64,000 bases of DNA from Kaistia dalseonensis (GTDB lineage: Bacteria > Pseudomonadota > Alphaproteobacteria > Rhizobiales > Kaistiaceae), in the NCBI RefSeq assembly GCF_030814715.1, contig NZ_JAUSVO010000007.1, positions 124,001 through 188,000 on the forward strand, in the 5' to 3' direction. This document shows positions 26,249 to 35,424 of the stretch, piece after piece (positions within the stretch are counted from its first letter, which is position 1; each line of letters opens with the position of its first letter). The notes below the pieces were generated by a model that saw only the letters and a program-made list of their open reading frames with translations, had not been told where the DNA came from and ran no database searches. A program made the position numbers and the translations under genes.

Positions 26249-27952
26249 TCATCGTCCCAGTGTGACCTCTATTTGTTCAAGATCTGACGCGATGAGCGAG
26301 CAAAGATGCTTAAAGTGATCGGCGTATGTGCCGTAGCCTGCAAGGGCGTTTCGCGCGAGTGACAGCCCTTCGGTGCTGCCTGCGTGGCCCTTCACCTTCG
26401 AACGAATATGCTGTGCAGTGCGAAGGCCCTCTAGCTGCACGGGTCCGCCGACGGGGTTCTTCGCTGAGACGATCTTCTCAAGGAGTGCGATCGTCTTCTC
26501 GTCAGTATACGGGACGCCGAGTTTCTTCAAAATCGCACGTAGAGCCTTAGTCTCGAAGCCTTCAACCACCAACTGCGTCAAGTCCATGATAGCGTCGGCC
26601 CACTCGTCCTTGCTCGACGAAATCGGAGGGTTTGCGCGATTCAACAATCCTTCATCTCGTAGCTTCCACCAACTGATTTCGAGGGCCCGCCATCGCTGAA
26701 GGATCGACAGAATCTCGCTTCTGGGATGCTGGAAATGGACGAACTCGCCTTTGAAATCGTTGATGAAGGCCCGCTCCGAGATGCCTGCCCTTGGCGGTTG
26801 GTTGAAGGATTTCCAGTGAAGTTGCTCTTCGTACGGGAGAGCCCTCAAGTACACTAGGTAAGCAAATACTTGGCCCGCCTCGTTGACGTCGTAGGCGCGG
26901 AGCGTCCAAGCGGCACGGCATGAAATATCCCTGTCGCCAACCGTGTATTTTTCCCGGTCTGTTTTGTATTTTGATAGCACTTCCGGCCGAAAGAACGCTG
27001 GCGACATCTCGTAGGGTAGATCGTTGTTCTCAGCTTCAAAGTAGTTGGTTGTAGAAGCGGGGTCAGTGGAAATATCGGCGATCTGACATTCATGACGCCA
27101 GTCCTGAACGGTGAACGTAACATGTTCGTGTTTGACCCCCCCGCTCCATCGGCCGGAGATTTCGCCGCCTACCTTCCGTGCGTCGCGCGGACGAATGATC
27201 TGCACACCTCGGGTGTAAGCGGAATTGCCTGATATCTTTTGACGATAGATAAGGTCGTCGGACCGTCGAACGACGTCGTCTGGGCCTTCATCCCAGCCAG
27301 AAAATTGACCATAACGAAGCAGCGTGAAGTCGAACATGCGAACAAGCGCCATACGCGCGATTGAGAGGTATTCCTCAAGCTCAGGCCAGGAAAATGAAAC
27401 AAGGGCCACGCCATTCACCGGCTTGGGTATCGTCACCGAGACGATATCAACTAAGTCCCCGTTCCGATCATAACGACAGTAGGCATTGCGCTCGGAGCGC
27501 CAATGAATGTCGGCGAGATGTGCGTACTCTTGGTTCAATTCCGCATAGACGCGATCTGGGCCGGACCACCCCTCGAATTCGCGAACAAAAAGGAGATCGG
27601 TTCCGGCGTTGAGGGCGGGCGAGCCCCTCGCTCGGTCGCCACGTTCTACCCGCAAAGTCTCGCGGCCGCCGCCAGAAACATAGCTGGCGATGCTGGTGAA
27701 CGGATTGTCGTTCCATCCCAGCAGGCTCTCAGGAGTATCAGCGGCAAGTGCATCGAATGGTACGGCGATCGAATGAATGAATGTATAGGGGCCCGAGGCG
27801 TATATGATGCGCTCGGACGATTTGGCGTTTCTTTCAAGAAGATCGAGGTGTGCCTCGGCTCTTATCCAATGACCGAACGCCGTCGAGTCTTCGGGAGGGG
27901 TATCGATCTCCAAGATGGTTTTGGCTATCTTGCCATGCTCGTAGCTTGTCAT
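26249..27952 (-). CDS. Unknown protein with C-terminal HEPN-like region; low GC
   Basis: A 567-residue protein without signal peptide or transmembrane segment. I do not recognise the family. The first 500 residues mix beta-rich and helical stretches with conserved-looking tryptophans (WTLRAYDV, HWKSFNQPP). The last 60 residues are helical and contain RSKVKGH (Arg517-x5-His523), the R-x4-6-H pattern of HEPN ribonuclease domains, then a helix-turn-helix-like continuation ending EQIEVTLGR. Base and codon use differ visibly from neighbours: low-fifties GC and frequent ATA, AGA and TTA-type codons. The start ATG at 27952 has GGTGGA upstream. This lone gene inside a housekeeping block suggests transfer. 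A defence or RNase role is a hypothesis. Confidence 0.75.
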   Translation of the reverse strand: MTSYEHGKIAKTILEIDTPPEDSTAFGHWIRAEAHLDLLERNAKSSERIIYASGPYTFIHSIAVPFDALAADTPESLLGWNDNPFTSIASYVSGGGRETLRVERGDRARGSPALNAGTDLLFVREFEGWSGPDRVYAELNQEYAHLADIHWRSERNAYCRYDRNGDLVDIVSVTIPKPVNGVALVSFSWPELEEYLSIARMALVRMFDFTLLRYGQFSGWDEGPDDVVRRSDDLIYRQKISGNSAYTRGVQIIRPRDARKVGGEISGRWSGGVKHEHVTFTVQDWRHECQIADISTDPASTTNYFEAENNDLPYEMSPAFFRPEVLSKYKTDREKYTVGDRDISCRAAWTLRAYDVNEAGQVFAYLVYLRALPYEEQLHWKSFNQPPRAGISERAFINDFKGEFVHFQHPRSEILSILQRWRALEISWWKLRDEGLLNRANPPISSSKDEWADAIMDLTQLVVEGFETKALRAILKKLGVPYTDEKTIALLEKIVSAKNPVGGPVQLEGLRTAQHIRSKVKGHAGSTEGLSLARNALAGYGTYADHFKHLCSLIASDLEQIEVTLGR

Positions 27953-28097
27953 TGTGAATCCACCCAGATACCAATAACTCAATAACCTAATCAGTTCAGG
28001 TAGGTTTGTCGGAACAATACAACGAAACAGCGCGATTACGCTGGCATGTACGCGTGCGTCAGCAGGCAAACGTCCGCTGAGGCACAAGCAGCAGCCC

Positions 28098-31000
28098 CTA
28101 AACCGCCTCCAAAAACCTTTCCGCCGTCTCCAGATCCACCGACACCAACTGGCTCACCCCCCGCTCCGCCATGGTCACGCCGAACAGGCGGTTCATGCGG
28201 GCCATGGTGATCGGGTTGTGGGTGATGGTGACGAAGCGTGTGTCGGTCGCGCGGGCCATTTCGTCGAGCAGGTTGCAGAAGCGCTCGACATTGTGGTCGT
28301 CGAGCGGCGCGTCGACCTCGTCGAGGACGCAGATCGGCGCCGGGTTGGTCAGGAACACGGCGAAGATCAGCGCCATGGCGGTCAGCGCCTGCTCGCCGCC
28401 GGAGAGCAGCGTCATGGTCTGCGGCTTCTTGCCGGGCGGGCGGGCGAGGATTTCGAGGCCGGCTTCCAGCGGATCGTCGGATTCGGTCAATTGAAGCTCG
28501 GCCGTGCCGCCGCCGAAGAGATGGGTGAACAGGCGCTGGAAATGCGCATTCACGACATCGAAGGCGGCGAGCAGCCTTTCGCGCCCTTCGCGATTGAGGC
28601 TGGCAATGCCCTGGCGCAGGCGGCGGATCGCCTCGATCAGGTCGTCACGATCCTTGATCAGCGCGTCGCGCCGCGTGGTGATCTCGACGGCCTCGTCCTC
28701 GGCGCGCAAGTTTACGCCGCCGAGCTTCTCGCGCTCCTGGCGCAGCCGTTCGAGCCGGGTTTCGAGCTGGCCGAGATCGGGGAGGGGGGCGGCGGGATCG
28801 AGCTCGGCGAGCTTCACCACCTCATGCGGCGCGCAATCGAGCAGTTCGATGATGCGCGCCTCGATTTCGCGCTTGCGCTCCTGCGCGGCGTTCAGCCTCT
28901 CCTCGGCGCGGCCGCGCTGCTCGCGCGCCTCCGAGAGCGCGCCGAGCGCATCCTGCGCGGCCTTGTCAGCGGCGGCGAGCGCGCGTTCGGCGGTGGCGAG
29001 CCGTTCGGCCGCCTCGCGCCGTCCGGCCTCGGCCTTGCCGATCTCGGCGACGAGCGCGCGGCGCTTCGCCTCGATCTCGGCCGGCGCATCGGAAAGGGCC
29101 GCGCGCTCGGCGTCGATCTCCGCCTTGCGGCTCGAAAGCGTCGCGATCTGGCTGTCGGCGTTCGCCGCGCGGCTCTGCCAGTTCTTGCGCTCCTCGCCGA
29201 TCGCGGCGAGCCGGCGGCGGCGCAGTTCGGTTTCGCGCGTCAGCGCGTCGGCGCTTGCGCGGGCCTCGGAGAGCGCGCCGCGCTCCTCCGCCACGGTCGC
29301 GCGGAGAAGCATCACCTGCTGTTGCGCGGCGAGCGGGTCGGCGGCGCCGGCCAGCGCGCTTTCGGCCGCCCCGCGCTGCGCCTCCGCCTCGTCGACGGAG
29401 AGCACGACGCGGCCGCGCTGCTCCTCGACCGCGCCGCGCCGGGCCGTCAGCCGGCCGGCTTCGCGCTCTGCGCTGGCCAAGCGGGCGCGCGCCTCGTCGA
29501 GCCCGCGCTGCGCCGCGCGGGCGGCGTCGCGGGCGGCGCGCTCCTGCTCCTGCGCCGCGCGCGTGCGGGTCGCGGCCGTTTCGAGCGCCGCGCGGCAATC
29601 GGAAACGCGGGCGCGCGCGCCGGTCATCTCGTCCTGCAATTCGGCGAGGCGGTTGCGGTTGGCGAGGCGGAGCGCGGCGGCGGTCGGCGCATCGGCGGTG
29701 GCGACATAGCCATCCCAGCGCCAGAGATCGCCCTGGCGCGAGACGAGGCGCTGGCCGGTCTTGAGGCGCGGCTGGAGGCGCGGGCCATCGGCGCGGCCGA
29801 CAATGCCGGTCTGCGCCAGCGCGCGGGCAAGCACATCCGGCGCCGTCACCTTGGCGGCCAGCGGCTCCGCGCCCTCGGGCAAAGCCGGGTCGTCGCCGAG
29901 AGCGGCGACCGCGCGCCAATGGGCGGCGGCGGCGCTGTCGTCGGAAGCATCGAGATCGTCGCCGAAGGCGGCCGCGAGCGCGGCCTCGAACCCCTTGGCG
30001 ACCGAGAGCGCATCGAGCAGGGGCGGGCGCTTGCCGGCGGGCGCACCGGAGCCGAGGATCTTGGCGAGCGTGCGTGCCTCGGTCTCGATGCCCGATAGCG
30101 TGCGCTCCGCCTCGGCGAGCGGCGCGCGGGCGGCGGCCTCCGCCTCGCGGGCCTCGGTCGAGGCGCGTTCGGCGGCAATGGCGCGGGCGTCCGCCGCCTG
30201 AACGGAAGCCTCGCCGGCCGAGACCGCCTCCTGCGCCGGGGCGACGCCGGGCAATTCGGCGATCTGGCGCAGTAGCGCTGTCAGTTCGCGGTCGACATCG
30301 GCGAGCTGGTTGCGCGCGCGATTGAGCCGGTCGACCGCCTCGCGATTGGCCCGCTCCAACTCGGTCCGGCGCGCGGCGATCGCGGCATGGGCGGCGGTCG
30401 CCTCGGCGAGTGACTTTTCCGATTCAGCGAGTTTCGCCTCGGCTCGGGCGCGCTTTTCATTGGCGGTTTCCTGCAGCGCGCCGGCCTTCGCCTCCTCGTC
30501 GCGCAGGCTTGCCTCCTCCGCGTCGAGCCGGCCCAATATCTCGGCATTCTCGCGCACCATGTGCTGTTCGCGCTCTATATCGAGCACGAGCTGGGCGAGG
30601 CGGCGGTCGAGATCGGCGATGCGCTCCTTCATGCGCCGTTCATCGGCGTCGAGCGCGTCGCGGGCGAGCGTGATCCGCTGCAGCGCGGCGGCGGCGGCGG
30701 CCTCGGCCTCGCGCAGCGCCGGCAGGCCGCTCGCGGCGACAGCCTGGTCGCGCGCCGCACCGCTCTGCGCGTCACTCCGCGCGACGACGGCCTGCCCGGC
30801 CGCCTCCAGCGCCTTCTGCGAATCGAGCACCTGCGCGCCGGCCGCGAGCAGGCGGAGATAGAAGACGGTCGCCTCGGCCTTGCGGATATCGCCGGAAAGG
30901 TTGCGGTAGCGGTTCGCCTGCCGCGCCTGCCGCCTCAGCGCCTCGAGCTGGCTCTCGATCTCGGTGAGCACGTCCTCGAGCCGTTCGAGATTGGTCTCGG

Positions 31001-31559
31001 CCGCCTTCAGCCGCATCTCGGCCTCGTTGCGGCGCGAATAGAGGCCGGAAATGCCGGCCGCCTCTTCGAGCACGGCGCGGCGGGCCTGCGGCTTGGCGGC
31101 GATCAGCTCGCCGATGCGGCCCTGTCCGACCATGGCCGGCGAGCGGGCGCCGGTGGAGGCATCGGCAAAGAGCAACTGCACGTCGCGCGCGCGGACATCC
31201 TTGCCGTTGATCTTGTAGACCGAGCCGGCCTCGCGCTCGATCCGGCGCGTGACCTCGAGGATATCGGCATCGTTGAAGGCGGCGGGCGCCTTGCGCTCGG
31301 CATTGTCGACGACGAGCGTGACCTCGGCCGTGTTGCGCGCCGGCCTGTTGCCGCTGCCGGAGAAGATGACGTCGTCCATGCCGGACGCGCGCATGTTCTT
31401 GTATGAGCTCTCGCCCATGACCCAGCGCAGCGCCTCGACGAGGTTCGATTTTCCGCAGCCATTCGGGCCGACCACGCCGGTCAGGCCCGGCTCGATCAGG
31501 AAATCGGTGCCCTCGACGAAGGACTTGAAGCCGTGAACGCGGAGCCGCGTGAACTTCAT
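28098..31559 (-). CDS. smc: Chromosome segregation protein SMC
   Basis: A 1153-residue structural maintenance of chromosomes ATPase. Walker A is GPNGCGKSN at residues 31-39 (TGVVGPNGCGKSNLVEALRW). Long Ala/Glu/Arg-rich coiled coils flank a hinge near the middle. The C-terminal lobe has the signature LLSGGEQALTAMALIFA and Walker B region ICVLDEVDAPLDDHN. With ScpA/B it forms condensin. Length is normal for alphaproteobacteria. MKFTRLRVHGFKSF is the standard start, ATG at 31559. It is followed on the opposite end by the DsbA-like gene, the conserved smc-dsbA-DUF721 order. Confidence 0.97.
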   Translation of the reverse strand: MKFTRLRVHGFKSFVEGTDFLIEPGLTGVVGPNGCGKSNLVEALRWVMGESSYKNMRASGMDDVIFSGSGNRPARNTAEVTLVVDNAERKAPAAFNDADILEVTRRIEREAGSVYKINGKDVRARDVQLLFADASTGARSPAMVGQGRIGELIAAKPQARRAVLEEAAGISGLYSRRNEAEMRLKAAETNLERLEDVLTEIESQLEALRRQARQANRYRNLSGDIRKAEATVFYLRLLAAGAQVLDSQKALEAAGQAVVARSDAQSGAARDQAVAASGLPALREAEAAAAAALQRITLARDALDADERRMKERIADLDRRLAQLVLDIEREQHMVRENAEILGRLDAEEASLRDEEAKAGALQETANEKRARAEAKLAESEKSLAEATAAHAAIAARRTELERANREAVDRLNRARNQLADVDRELTALLRQIAELPGVAPAQEAVSAGEASVQAADARAIAAERASTEAREAEAAARAPLAEAERTLSGIETEARTLAKILGSGAPAGKRPPLLDALSVAKGFEAALAAAFGDDLDASDDSAAAAHWRAVAALGDDPALPEGAEPLAAKVTAPDVLARALAQTGIVGRADGPRLQPRLKTGQRLVSRQGDLWRWDGYVATADAPTAAALRLANRNRLAELQDEMTGARARVSDCRAALETAATRTRAAQEQERAARDAARAAQRGLDEARARLASAEREAGRLTARRGAVEEQRGRVVLSVDEAEAQRGAAESALAGAADPLAAQQQVMLLRATVAEERGALSEARASADALTRETELRRRRLAAIGEERKNWQSRAANADSQIATLSSRKAEIDAERAALSDAPAEIEAKRRALVAEIGKAEAGRREAAERLATAERALAAADKAAQDALGALSEAREQRGRAEERLNAAQERKREIEARIIELLDCAPHEVVKLAELDPAAPLPDLGQLETRLERLRQEREKLGGVNLRAEDEAVEITTRRDALIKDRDDLIEAIRRLRQGIASLNREGRERLLAAFDVVNAHFQRLFTHLFGGGTAELQLTESDDPLEAGLEILARPPGKKPQTMTLLSGGEQALTAMALIFAVFLTNPAPICVLDEVDAPLDDHNVERFCNLLDEMARATDTRFVTITHNPITMARMNRLFGVTMAERGVSQLVSVDLETAERFLEAV

Positions 31560-31625
31560 GCGGCGGCCCCGCTGGTCGGCGCATGGCGAGGCATGCGCGA
31601 AAGCGATCGCGAGAAGGTTATGCCG

Positions 31626-32261
31626 CTAGACCAGCAGCTTCTGCACTTCCTCGAGCGAGAGCGCACCCGGTGCCTTGACCCCGTTGATGAAGAATGTGGG
31701 CGTCGCGTCGACGCCGAATTCCTTCGCGCCGCGATCCTTGACGGCGTTCACTCCATCGAGCAGCGCCTGGTTTTTCAAGGTCAGCTCGAAAGTCTCCTGT
31801 GTAAAACCGACCTGCTTGGCGATTCCGAGCAGCGCCGTGACCGGATCATCGACGAAGGCCCATTTTTCCTGCGTGTCGAACAGCAGGTCGACCATCGGAT
31901 AGAAGGAGTTGTTCGGCGCGGCATGGGCGAGCATGAAGCCAGCCGTCGCGAGCGGATCGAGCGGGAAATCGCGCAGGATGAACTTCACCTTGCCCGTGTC
32001 GATATATTGCTCCTTGAGCGGCTTCCAGGTCGTGTCGTGGAAGTGCTTGCAATGCGTGCAGGTCAGCGAGGCATATTCGACGATCACGTTCGGCGCGTCG
32101 TCCTTGCCGAGGATCTGGTCGCCGAGCGGACCGGGCTTGAGCAGCTCCGCCATGTCGACCTTGGTCTCAGCCGAGGCGCCGCGCGGCAGCATGGTGAGCG
32201 CGCCGACGGCCAGAGATGTGGCCCCGGCCCGGCCCAGAAACTGTCTGCGATTGAACTGCAC
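31626..32261 (-). CDS. DsbA-family thiol oxidoreductase, Tat-exported
   Basis: A 211-residue periplasmic thioredoxin-fold protein. The active site is CTHC (TCTHCKHF) and the cis-Pro loop is DATPTFF. The N-terminus carries a twin-arginine signal, NRRQFLGRAGA followed by a hydrophobic stretch and PRGASA cleavage region, so export is probably via Tat. Start: GTG at 32261, with AAGGAG eleven bases upstream; no ATG matches. It belongs to the conserved cluster DUF721-DsbA-smc. Likely role is periplasmic disulfide formation or isomerisation; the exact partner is unknown. Confidence 0.9.
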   Translation of the reverse strand: MQFNRRQFLGRAGATSLAVGALTMLPRGASAETKVDMAELLKPGPLGDQILGKDDAPNVIVEYASLTCTHCKHFHDTTWKPLKEQYIDTGKVKFILRDFPLDPLATAGFMLAHAAPNNSFYPMVDLLFDTQEKWAFVDDPVTALLGIAKQVGFTQETFELTLKNQALLDGVNAVKDRGAKEFGVDATPTFFINGVKAPGALSLEEVQKLLV

Positions 32262-32391
32262 GATCCCTGATCTCCTTCGGTCGAACTGCGCCGGGCAGGC
32301 ATCCTCGCCATGCCCATGTCGAGGGGAACGATTGGCACGCTTTACGCTGATGTTACCAGAGGAAATGCGGCGTTTTCGCAATGAGCCGGGA

Positions 32392-32898
32392 TCACGATCG
32401 CTCGACCTCTGCGTAAACACCGCGCCCGAGCCGCTCGAGCGCGGCGCGCAGGCCGTCGCTCTCCACCGTCGCCGTCGCATGATTGATGGCGGCCTCGGCC
32501 GCGCGCGAGATCGGGCGGGGCGCCGGCTGGCGCGGCTTCGGTGCCGCGACCGGGCCCTGCACGATCTTGAGCTTCGCCACGGCGCCGAAGCCGAGAAAGC
32601 CGTTGACGCGCTCCAGGATCAGCGCCGTCTCGTGCTGGAGATAGATTGCCATGCCGGCATCGACGCGGATGACCAGCGTGGCGCCCTTGGCGGCGTTGGC
32701 GTGATCGCGTCGCGGCCAGGCGAGCTTCTCCGGCTGCGTCGCCTCGGCATAGCGTGGGCCGACAATATCGGCCCAGGCCGCGATCAGGTCCGCGGTCGCG
32801 AAGCCGCGCTTGGCGCAGACGGGCTCGATCACGGCATTGATATAGGCGCCGATGAGGTTCGGGCCGCGATTGGATTTCCGGTCGGAGGCTTCACTCAT
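32392..32898 (-). CDS. DUF721 (DciA-like) protein, candidate helicase loader
   Basis: A 168-residue protein. The N-terminal part has the DUF721 pattern FATADLIAAWADIVGPRYAEATQPEKLAWPR. The DUF721 family includes DciA, the replicative-helicase (DnaB) loader in bacteria lacking DnaC. A Pro/Ala-rich linker and a basic tail follow the domain. The assignment to DciA function is by family knowledge and is not visible as a catalytic motif. It starts the minus-strand cluster with the DsbA-like gene and smc, divergent from the atp operon. Confidence 0.85.
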   Translation of the reverse strand: MSEASDRKSNRGPNLIGAYINAVIEPVCAKRGFATADLIAAWADIVGPRYAEATQPEKLAWPRRDHANAAKGATLVIRVDAGMAIYLQHETALILERVNGFLGFGAVAKLKIVQGPVAAPKPRQPAPRPISRAAEAAINHATATVESDGLRAALERLGRGVYAEVERS

Positions 32899-33033
32899 GC
32901 CTGTCTTCTCGCACGGGAGCCGTCACAAGAGGAAGAGCGCGGCGCGGGGGATTCGCCGCCCGCTCCGCAACGGCCTGTCTCGGCGAGAATAAAGTTAAGG
33001 AAATTCAATTAGTTATACTGTAGCTATGTCGCC

Positions 33034-33062
33034 TTGACATGGCAGGGAGGCGAAACTATTGT
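33034..33062 (+). promoter_or_regulatory. Sigma-70-type promoter of the atp (F0) operon
   Basis: TTGACA at 33034-33039 and TATTGT at 33057-33062 with exactly 17 bases between. Initiation would fall near 33069, leaving about a 60-base leader to atpI. Confidence 0.7.
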
Positions 33063-33128
33063 GCGCGCGGTTTCGGGGGAAAGCGAAAGCTTCTTGGGGT
33101 TTTCCCGACGCTTGGCGAGGGTGACGCG

Positions 33129-33521
33129 ATGAGCGACATGGGTTCGCAGGGCGACGGGAAGAAGCACGGAAGATTAGCCGAAGACGAAGCTGCGTTGTCC
33201 GAAAGGCTGCGTGCGCTCGGTTCCAGGCTGGACAAGGCCCAGGCCGATGCGAAGCAGCAGGCGCAGGCCGGGGAGCCGTCTTCTGCAGGTATGCAGGGCA
33301 TGGGCCTCGCGGTCCGCGTGGCGAGCGAGTTCGCCTCGGGCGTGCTTGTCGGCGCCGGCCTCGGCTGGCTCGTCGACAAATGGCTCGGAACGTCCCCCTG
33401 GGGGCTGATCGTGCTTTTGTTGCTGGGTTTCGTCGCGGGCGTCTTGAACGTCTTGCGCGCAGTCGGCAAGGTTGCTCAGCCCGAAGCGCGGCAGAAGCTG
33501 CGCAAGACCGGGCGTGAATAG
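33129..33521 (+). CDS. atpI: ATP synthase assembly protein AtpI
   Basis: A 130-residue inner-membrane protein. The first 50 residues are charged; then ASEFASGVLVGAGLGWLVDKW and PWGLIVLLLLGFVAGVLNVLR form two transmembrane helices, the AtpI/Zinc resistance-type pattern. It assists assembly of the c-ring. ATG at 33129 has GAGGG ahead. First of the operon atpI-atpB-atpE-atpF'-atpF. Confidence 0.92.
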   Translation: MSDMGSQGDGKKHGRLAEDEAALSERLRALGSRLDKAQADAKQQAQAGEPSSAGMQGMGLAVRVASEFASGVLVGAGLGWLVDKWLGTSPWGLIVLLLLGFVAGVLNVLRAVGKVAQPEARQKLRKTGRE

Positions 33522-33599
33522 GCAAGTCAATATTGACTGGTCGTAGTTAAGCGTTGCGGCATGGGCCGTGGCGGGACACAGGCGGAAGAGGCGGGCTCG

Positions 33600-34352
33600 G
33601 TGGCGAACGATCCGATCCATCAGTTTCAGATCCACGAATATTTCCCGCTCGGCCAGTTTGGTGGCCTGGAGTTCCATTTCACGAACTCCGCGGTCTCGAT
33701 GATCGCCAATGTCGCGATCGTGACCGGCTTCCTCTATTTTGCGACGGCCAAGAAGAGCCTCGTTCCCGGCCGCGTGCAGTCGGTTGCCGAGATGGCCTAT
33801 GAGTTTGTCGCCTCGACGCTGAAATCGAGCGCCGGCAAGGAAGGCATGCGCTTCTTCCCGCTCGTCTTCTCGCTCTTCATGTTCATCCTGACCGCCAACA
33901 TCTTCGGGATGTTCCCCTATTTCCTGACGGCGACGGCCCAGATCATCATCACCTTCGCGCTCGCCATGACGGTGATGCTGACGGTGGTGGGCTATGGCTT
34001 CTACCGTCACGGCCTCGGCTTCCTCGGCCTGTTCGTGCCGCATGGCGTGCCCGGGCCGGTCGTGCCGCTCGTCTCCGCGATCGAGGTGATCTCGTTCCTC
34101 TCGCGGCCGATCAGCCTCTCTGTTCGTCTTTTCGCCAACATGCTGGCCGGCCACATCACCCTGAAGGTGTTTGCGGGCTTCGTCGTCAGCCTGGCGGGTC
34201 TCGGCGCCATCGGCGTCGGCGGCGCCATCGTGCCGCTTCTGATGACCGTGGCGCTGACCGCGCTCGAATTCCTCGTGGCTTTCCTGCAAGCCTATGTCTT
34301 CACGATCCTGACCTGCATGTATCTCAATGACGCCCTGCATCCGGGCCATTGA
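33600..34352 (+). CDS. atpB: ATP synthase F0 subunit a
   Basis: A 250-residue polytopic protein that forms the proton half-channels against the c-ring. [17 protein letters not shown] is the typical alphaproteobacterial start, so a GTG at 33600 with AGAGG upstream is preferred over the ATG at 33561. The essential Arg lies in [14 protein letters not shown] of helix 4. Length matches the family. The gap to atpI is short. Confidence 0.95.
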   Translation: MANDPIHQFQIHEYFPLGQFGGLEFHFTNSAVSMIANVAIVTGFLYFATAKKSLVPGRVQSVAEMAYEFVASTLKSSAGKEGMRFFPLVFSLFMFILTANIFGMFPYFLTATAQIIITFALAMTVMLTVVGYGFYRHGLGFLGLFVPHGVPGPVVPLVSAIEVISFLSRPISLSVRLFANMLAGHITLKVFAGFVVSLAGLGAIGVGGAIVPLLMTVALTALEFLVAFLQAYVFTILTCMYLNDALHPGH

Positions 34353-34417
34353 GCGACGGATCGAAGAAGTTACCAACCCAAAACGCGATCACGATTACCC
34401 CCTGAAGGAGAATTGAA

Positions 34418-34645
34418 ATGGAAGCGGAAGCCGCGAAGTTCATCGGTGCTGGTCTCGCTTGCTTCGGCATGGCCGGTGCAGCTCTGGGCCTCGGCAACAT
34501 TTTCGGCAACTTCCTGTCGGGCGCCCTGCGTAATCCGTCGGCTGCCGATGGCCAGTTCGGCCGCCTCATCCTCGGCTTCGCCGTGACGGAAGCTCTGGGC
34601 ATCTTCTCGCTGCTCGTAGCCCTTCTGCTCCTCTTCGTGGTCTGA
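34418..34645 (+). CDS. atpE: ATP synthase F0 subunit c
   Basis: A 75-residue two-helix proteolipid. The ion-binding carboxylate is the Glu in [11 protein letters not shown] of helix 2; the polar loop is [12 protein letters not shown] near-perfect SD, GAAGGAGAATTGAA, precedes ATG 34418. This subunit is needed in many copies and is followed by two hairpins. Confidence 0.97.
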   Translation: MEAEAAKFIGAGLACFGMAGAALGLGNIFGNFLSGALRNPSAADGQFGRLILGFAVTEALGIFSLLVALLLLFVV

Positions 34646-34658
34646 TCCACGAACGGGC

Positions 34659-34718
34659 CCGCCGCTCGCGCGGCGGTCCTTCAGGAGAATCCCATGCGGC
34701 GGCGTCAGCCGTCGCATG
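34659..34718 (+). promoter_or_regulatory. Two hairpins between atpE and atpF'
   Basis: CCGCCGC-TCGC-GCGGCGG at 34659-34676, then CATGCGGCGG with CCGTCGCATG at 34693-34718, the latter followed by ACGCATTTTT. They may stabilise the atpE message or cause partial termination, lowering the b subunits relative to c. Function inferred. Confidence 0.5.
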
Positions 34719-34746
34719 ACGCATTTTTCTCGATCCGGGGTCTTCG

Positions 34747-35409
34747 ATGACTTGGTTCGTCACGTCTGCCAATGCGCAAGAGGCCACGCCGGCTCCGGCA
34801 GCGCCTGCGGCTGAACCGGCTCCGGCCGCGCCGGCAGCGGCAACGCCAGCAGCGGACGCGCATGCTGCAACGCCTGCGGCAACCCATAGCGCGGTTGGCG
34901 CGCCAGAAGGGCACAAGGGACCGTTCCCGCCCTTCGACACGCATACCTTCGCGTCGCAGATCTTCTGGTTCGTCATCTGTTTCGGCGCGCTCTATCTGCT
35001 GATGAAGCGCGTGATCGTTCCGCGGATCGGCGCGATCGTCGACGGCCGTGCCGCGAAGATCGCCGGCGATATCGACGAGGCACAGCGCCTTCGCGCCCAG
35101 TCGGACGATGCGCTGGCTGCCTATGAGAAGGCGCTGGCCCAGGCTCGCGCCTCCGCCCAGGCCATCGCCCAGACGGCGACGGACGAGGCCAAGACCGCGG
35201 CCGCTGCCAAGCAGCACGATGTCGAAGCCGCCCTCAGCGCCAAGCTCGAGGCCGCCGAGGCCCGGATCGGCGAGATCAAGAAGACGGCTCTGGCCGATGT
35301 GGGCGCGATCGCCCATGAAACGGCGAGCGCTGTCGTCCATGCACTGATCGGCCAGGAGCCGAGCTCGGACGAGGTGGCATCCGCCGTCTCGTCGGTGACG
35401 GCGAAGTAA
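34747..35409 (+). CDS. atpF': ATP synthase F0 subunit b'
   Basis: A 220-residue peripheral-stalk subunit. The first 60 residues form an Ala/Pro-rich region (EATPAPAAPAAEP), longer than in many homologues; the first residues may act as a signal-like segment. A transmembrane helix FASQIFWFVICFGALYLLM follows, then a long alpha-helical coil. b' pairs with b (atpF) in the stalk of alphaproteobacteria. The gap to atpF is 15 bp. Confidence 0.93.
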   Translation: MTWFVTSANAQEATPAPAAPAAEPAPAAPAAATPAADAHAATPAATHSAVGAPEGHKGPFPPFDTHTFASQIFWFVICFGALYLLMKRVIVPRIGAIVDGRAAKIAGDIDEAQRLRAQSDDALAAYEKALAQARASAQAIAQTATDEAKTAAAAKQHDVEAALSAKLEAAEARIGEIKKTALADVGAIAHETASAVVHALIGQEPSSDEVASAVSSVTAK

Positions 35410-35424
35410 GGCGAGGGCGGTTCG

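Noticed and set aside
26006-26287. A 93-codon plus-strand frame before the low-GC gene
   Set aside because: It overlaps the end of the real gene on the other strand, lacks an SD, and its sequence is not protein-like.
28218-30098. A 626-codon open frame antisense to smc
   Set aside because: Low-complexity Ala/Arg/Gly sequence made by the smc coiled coil read backwards; no motif or start signal.
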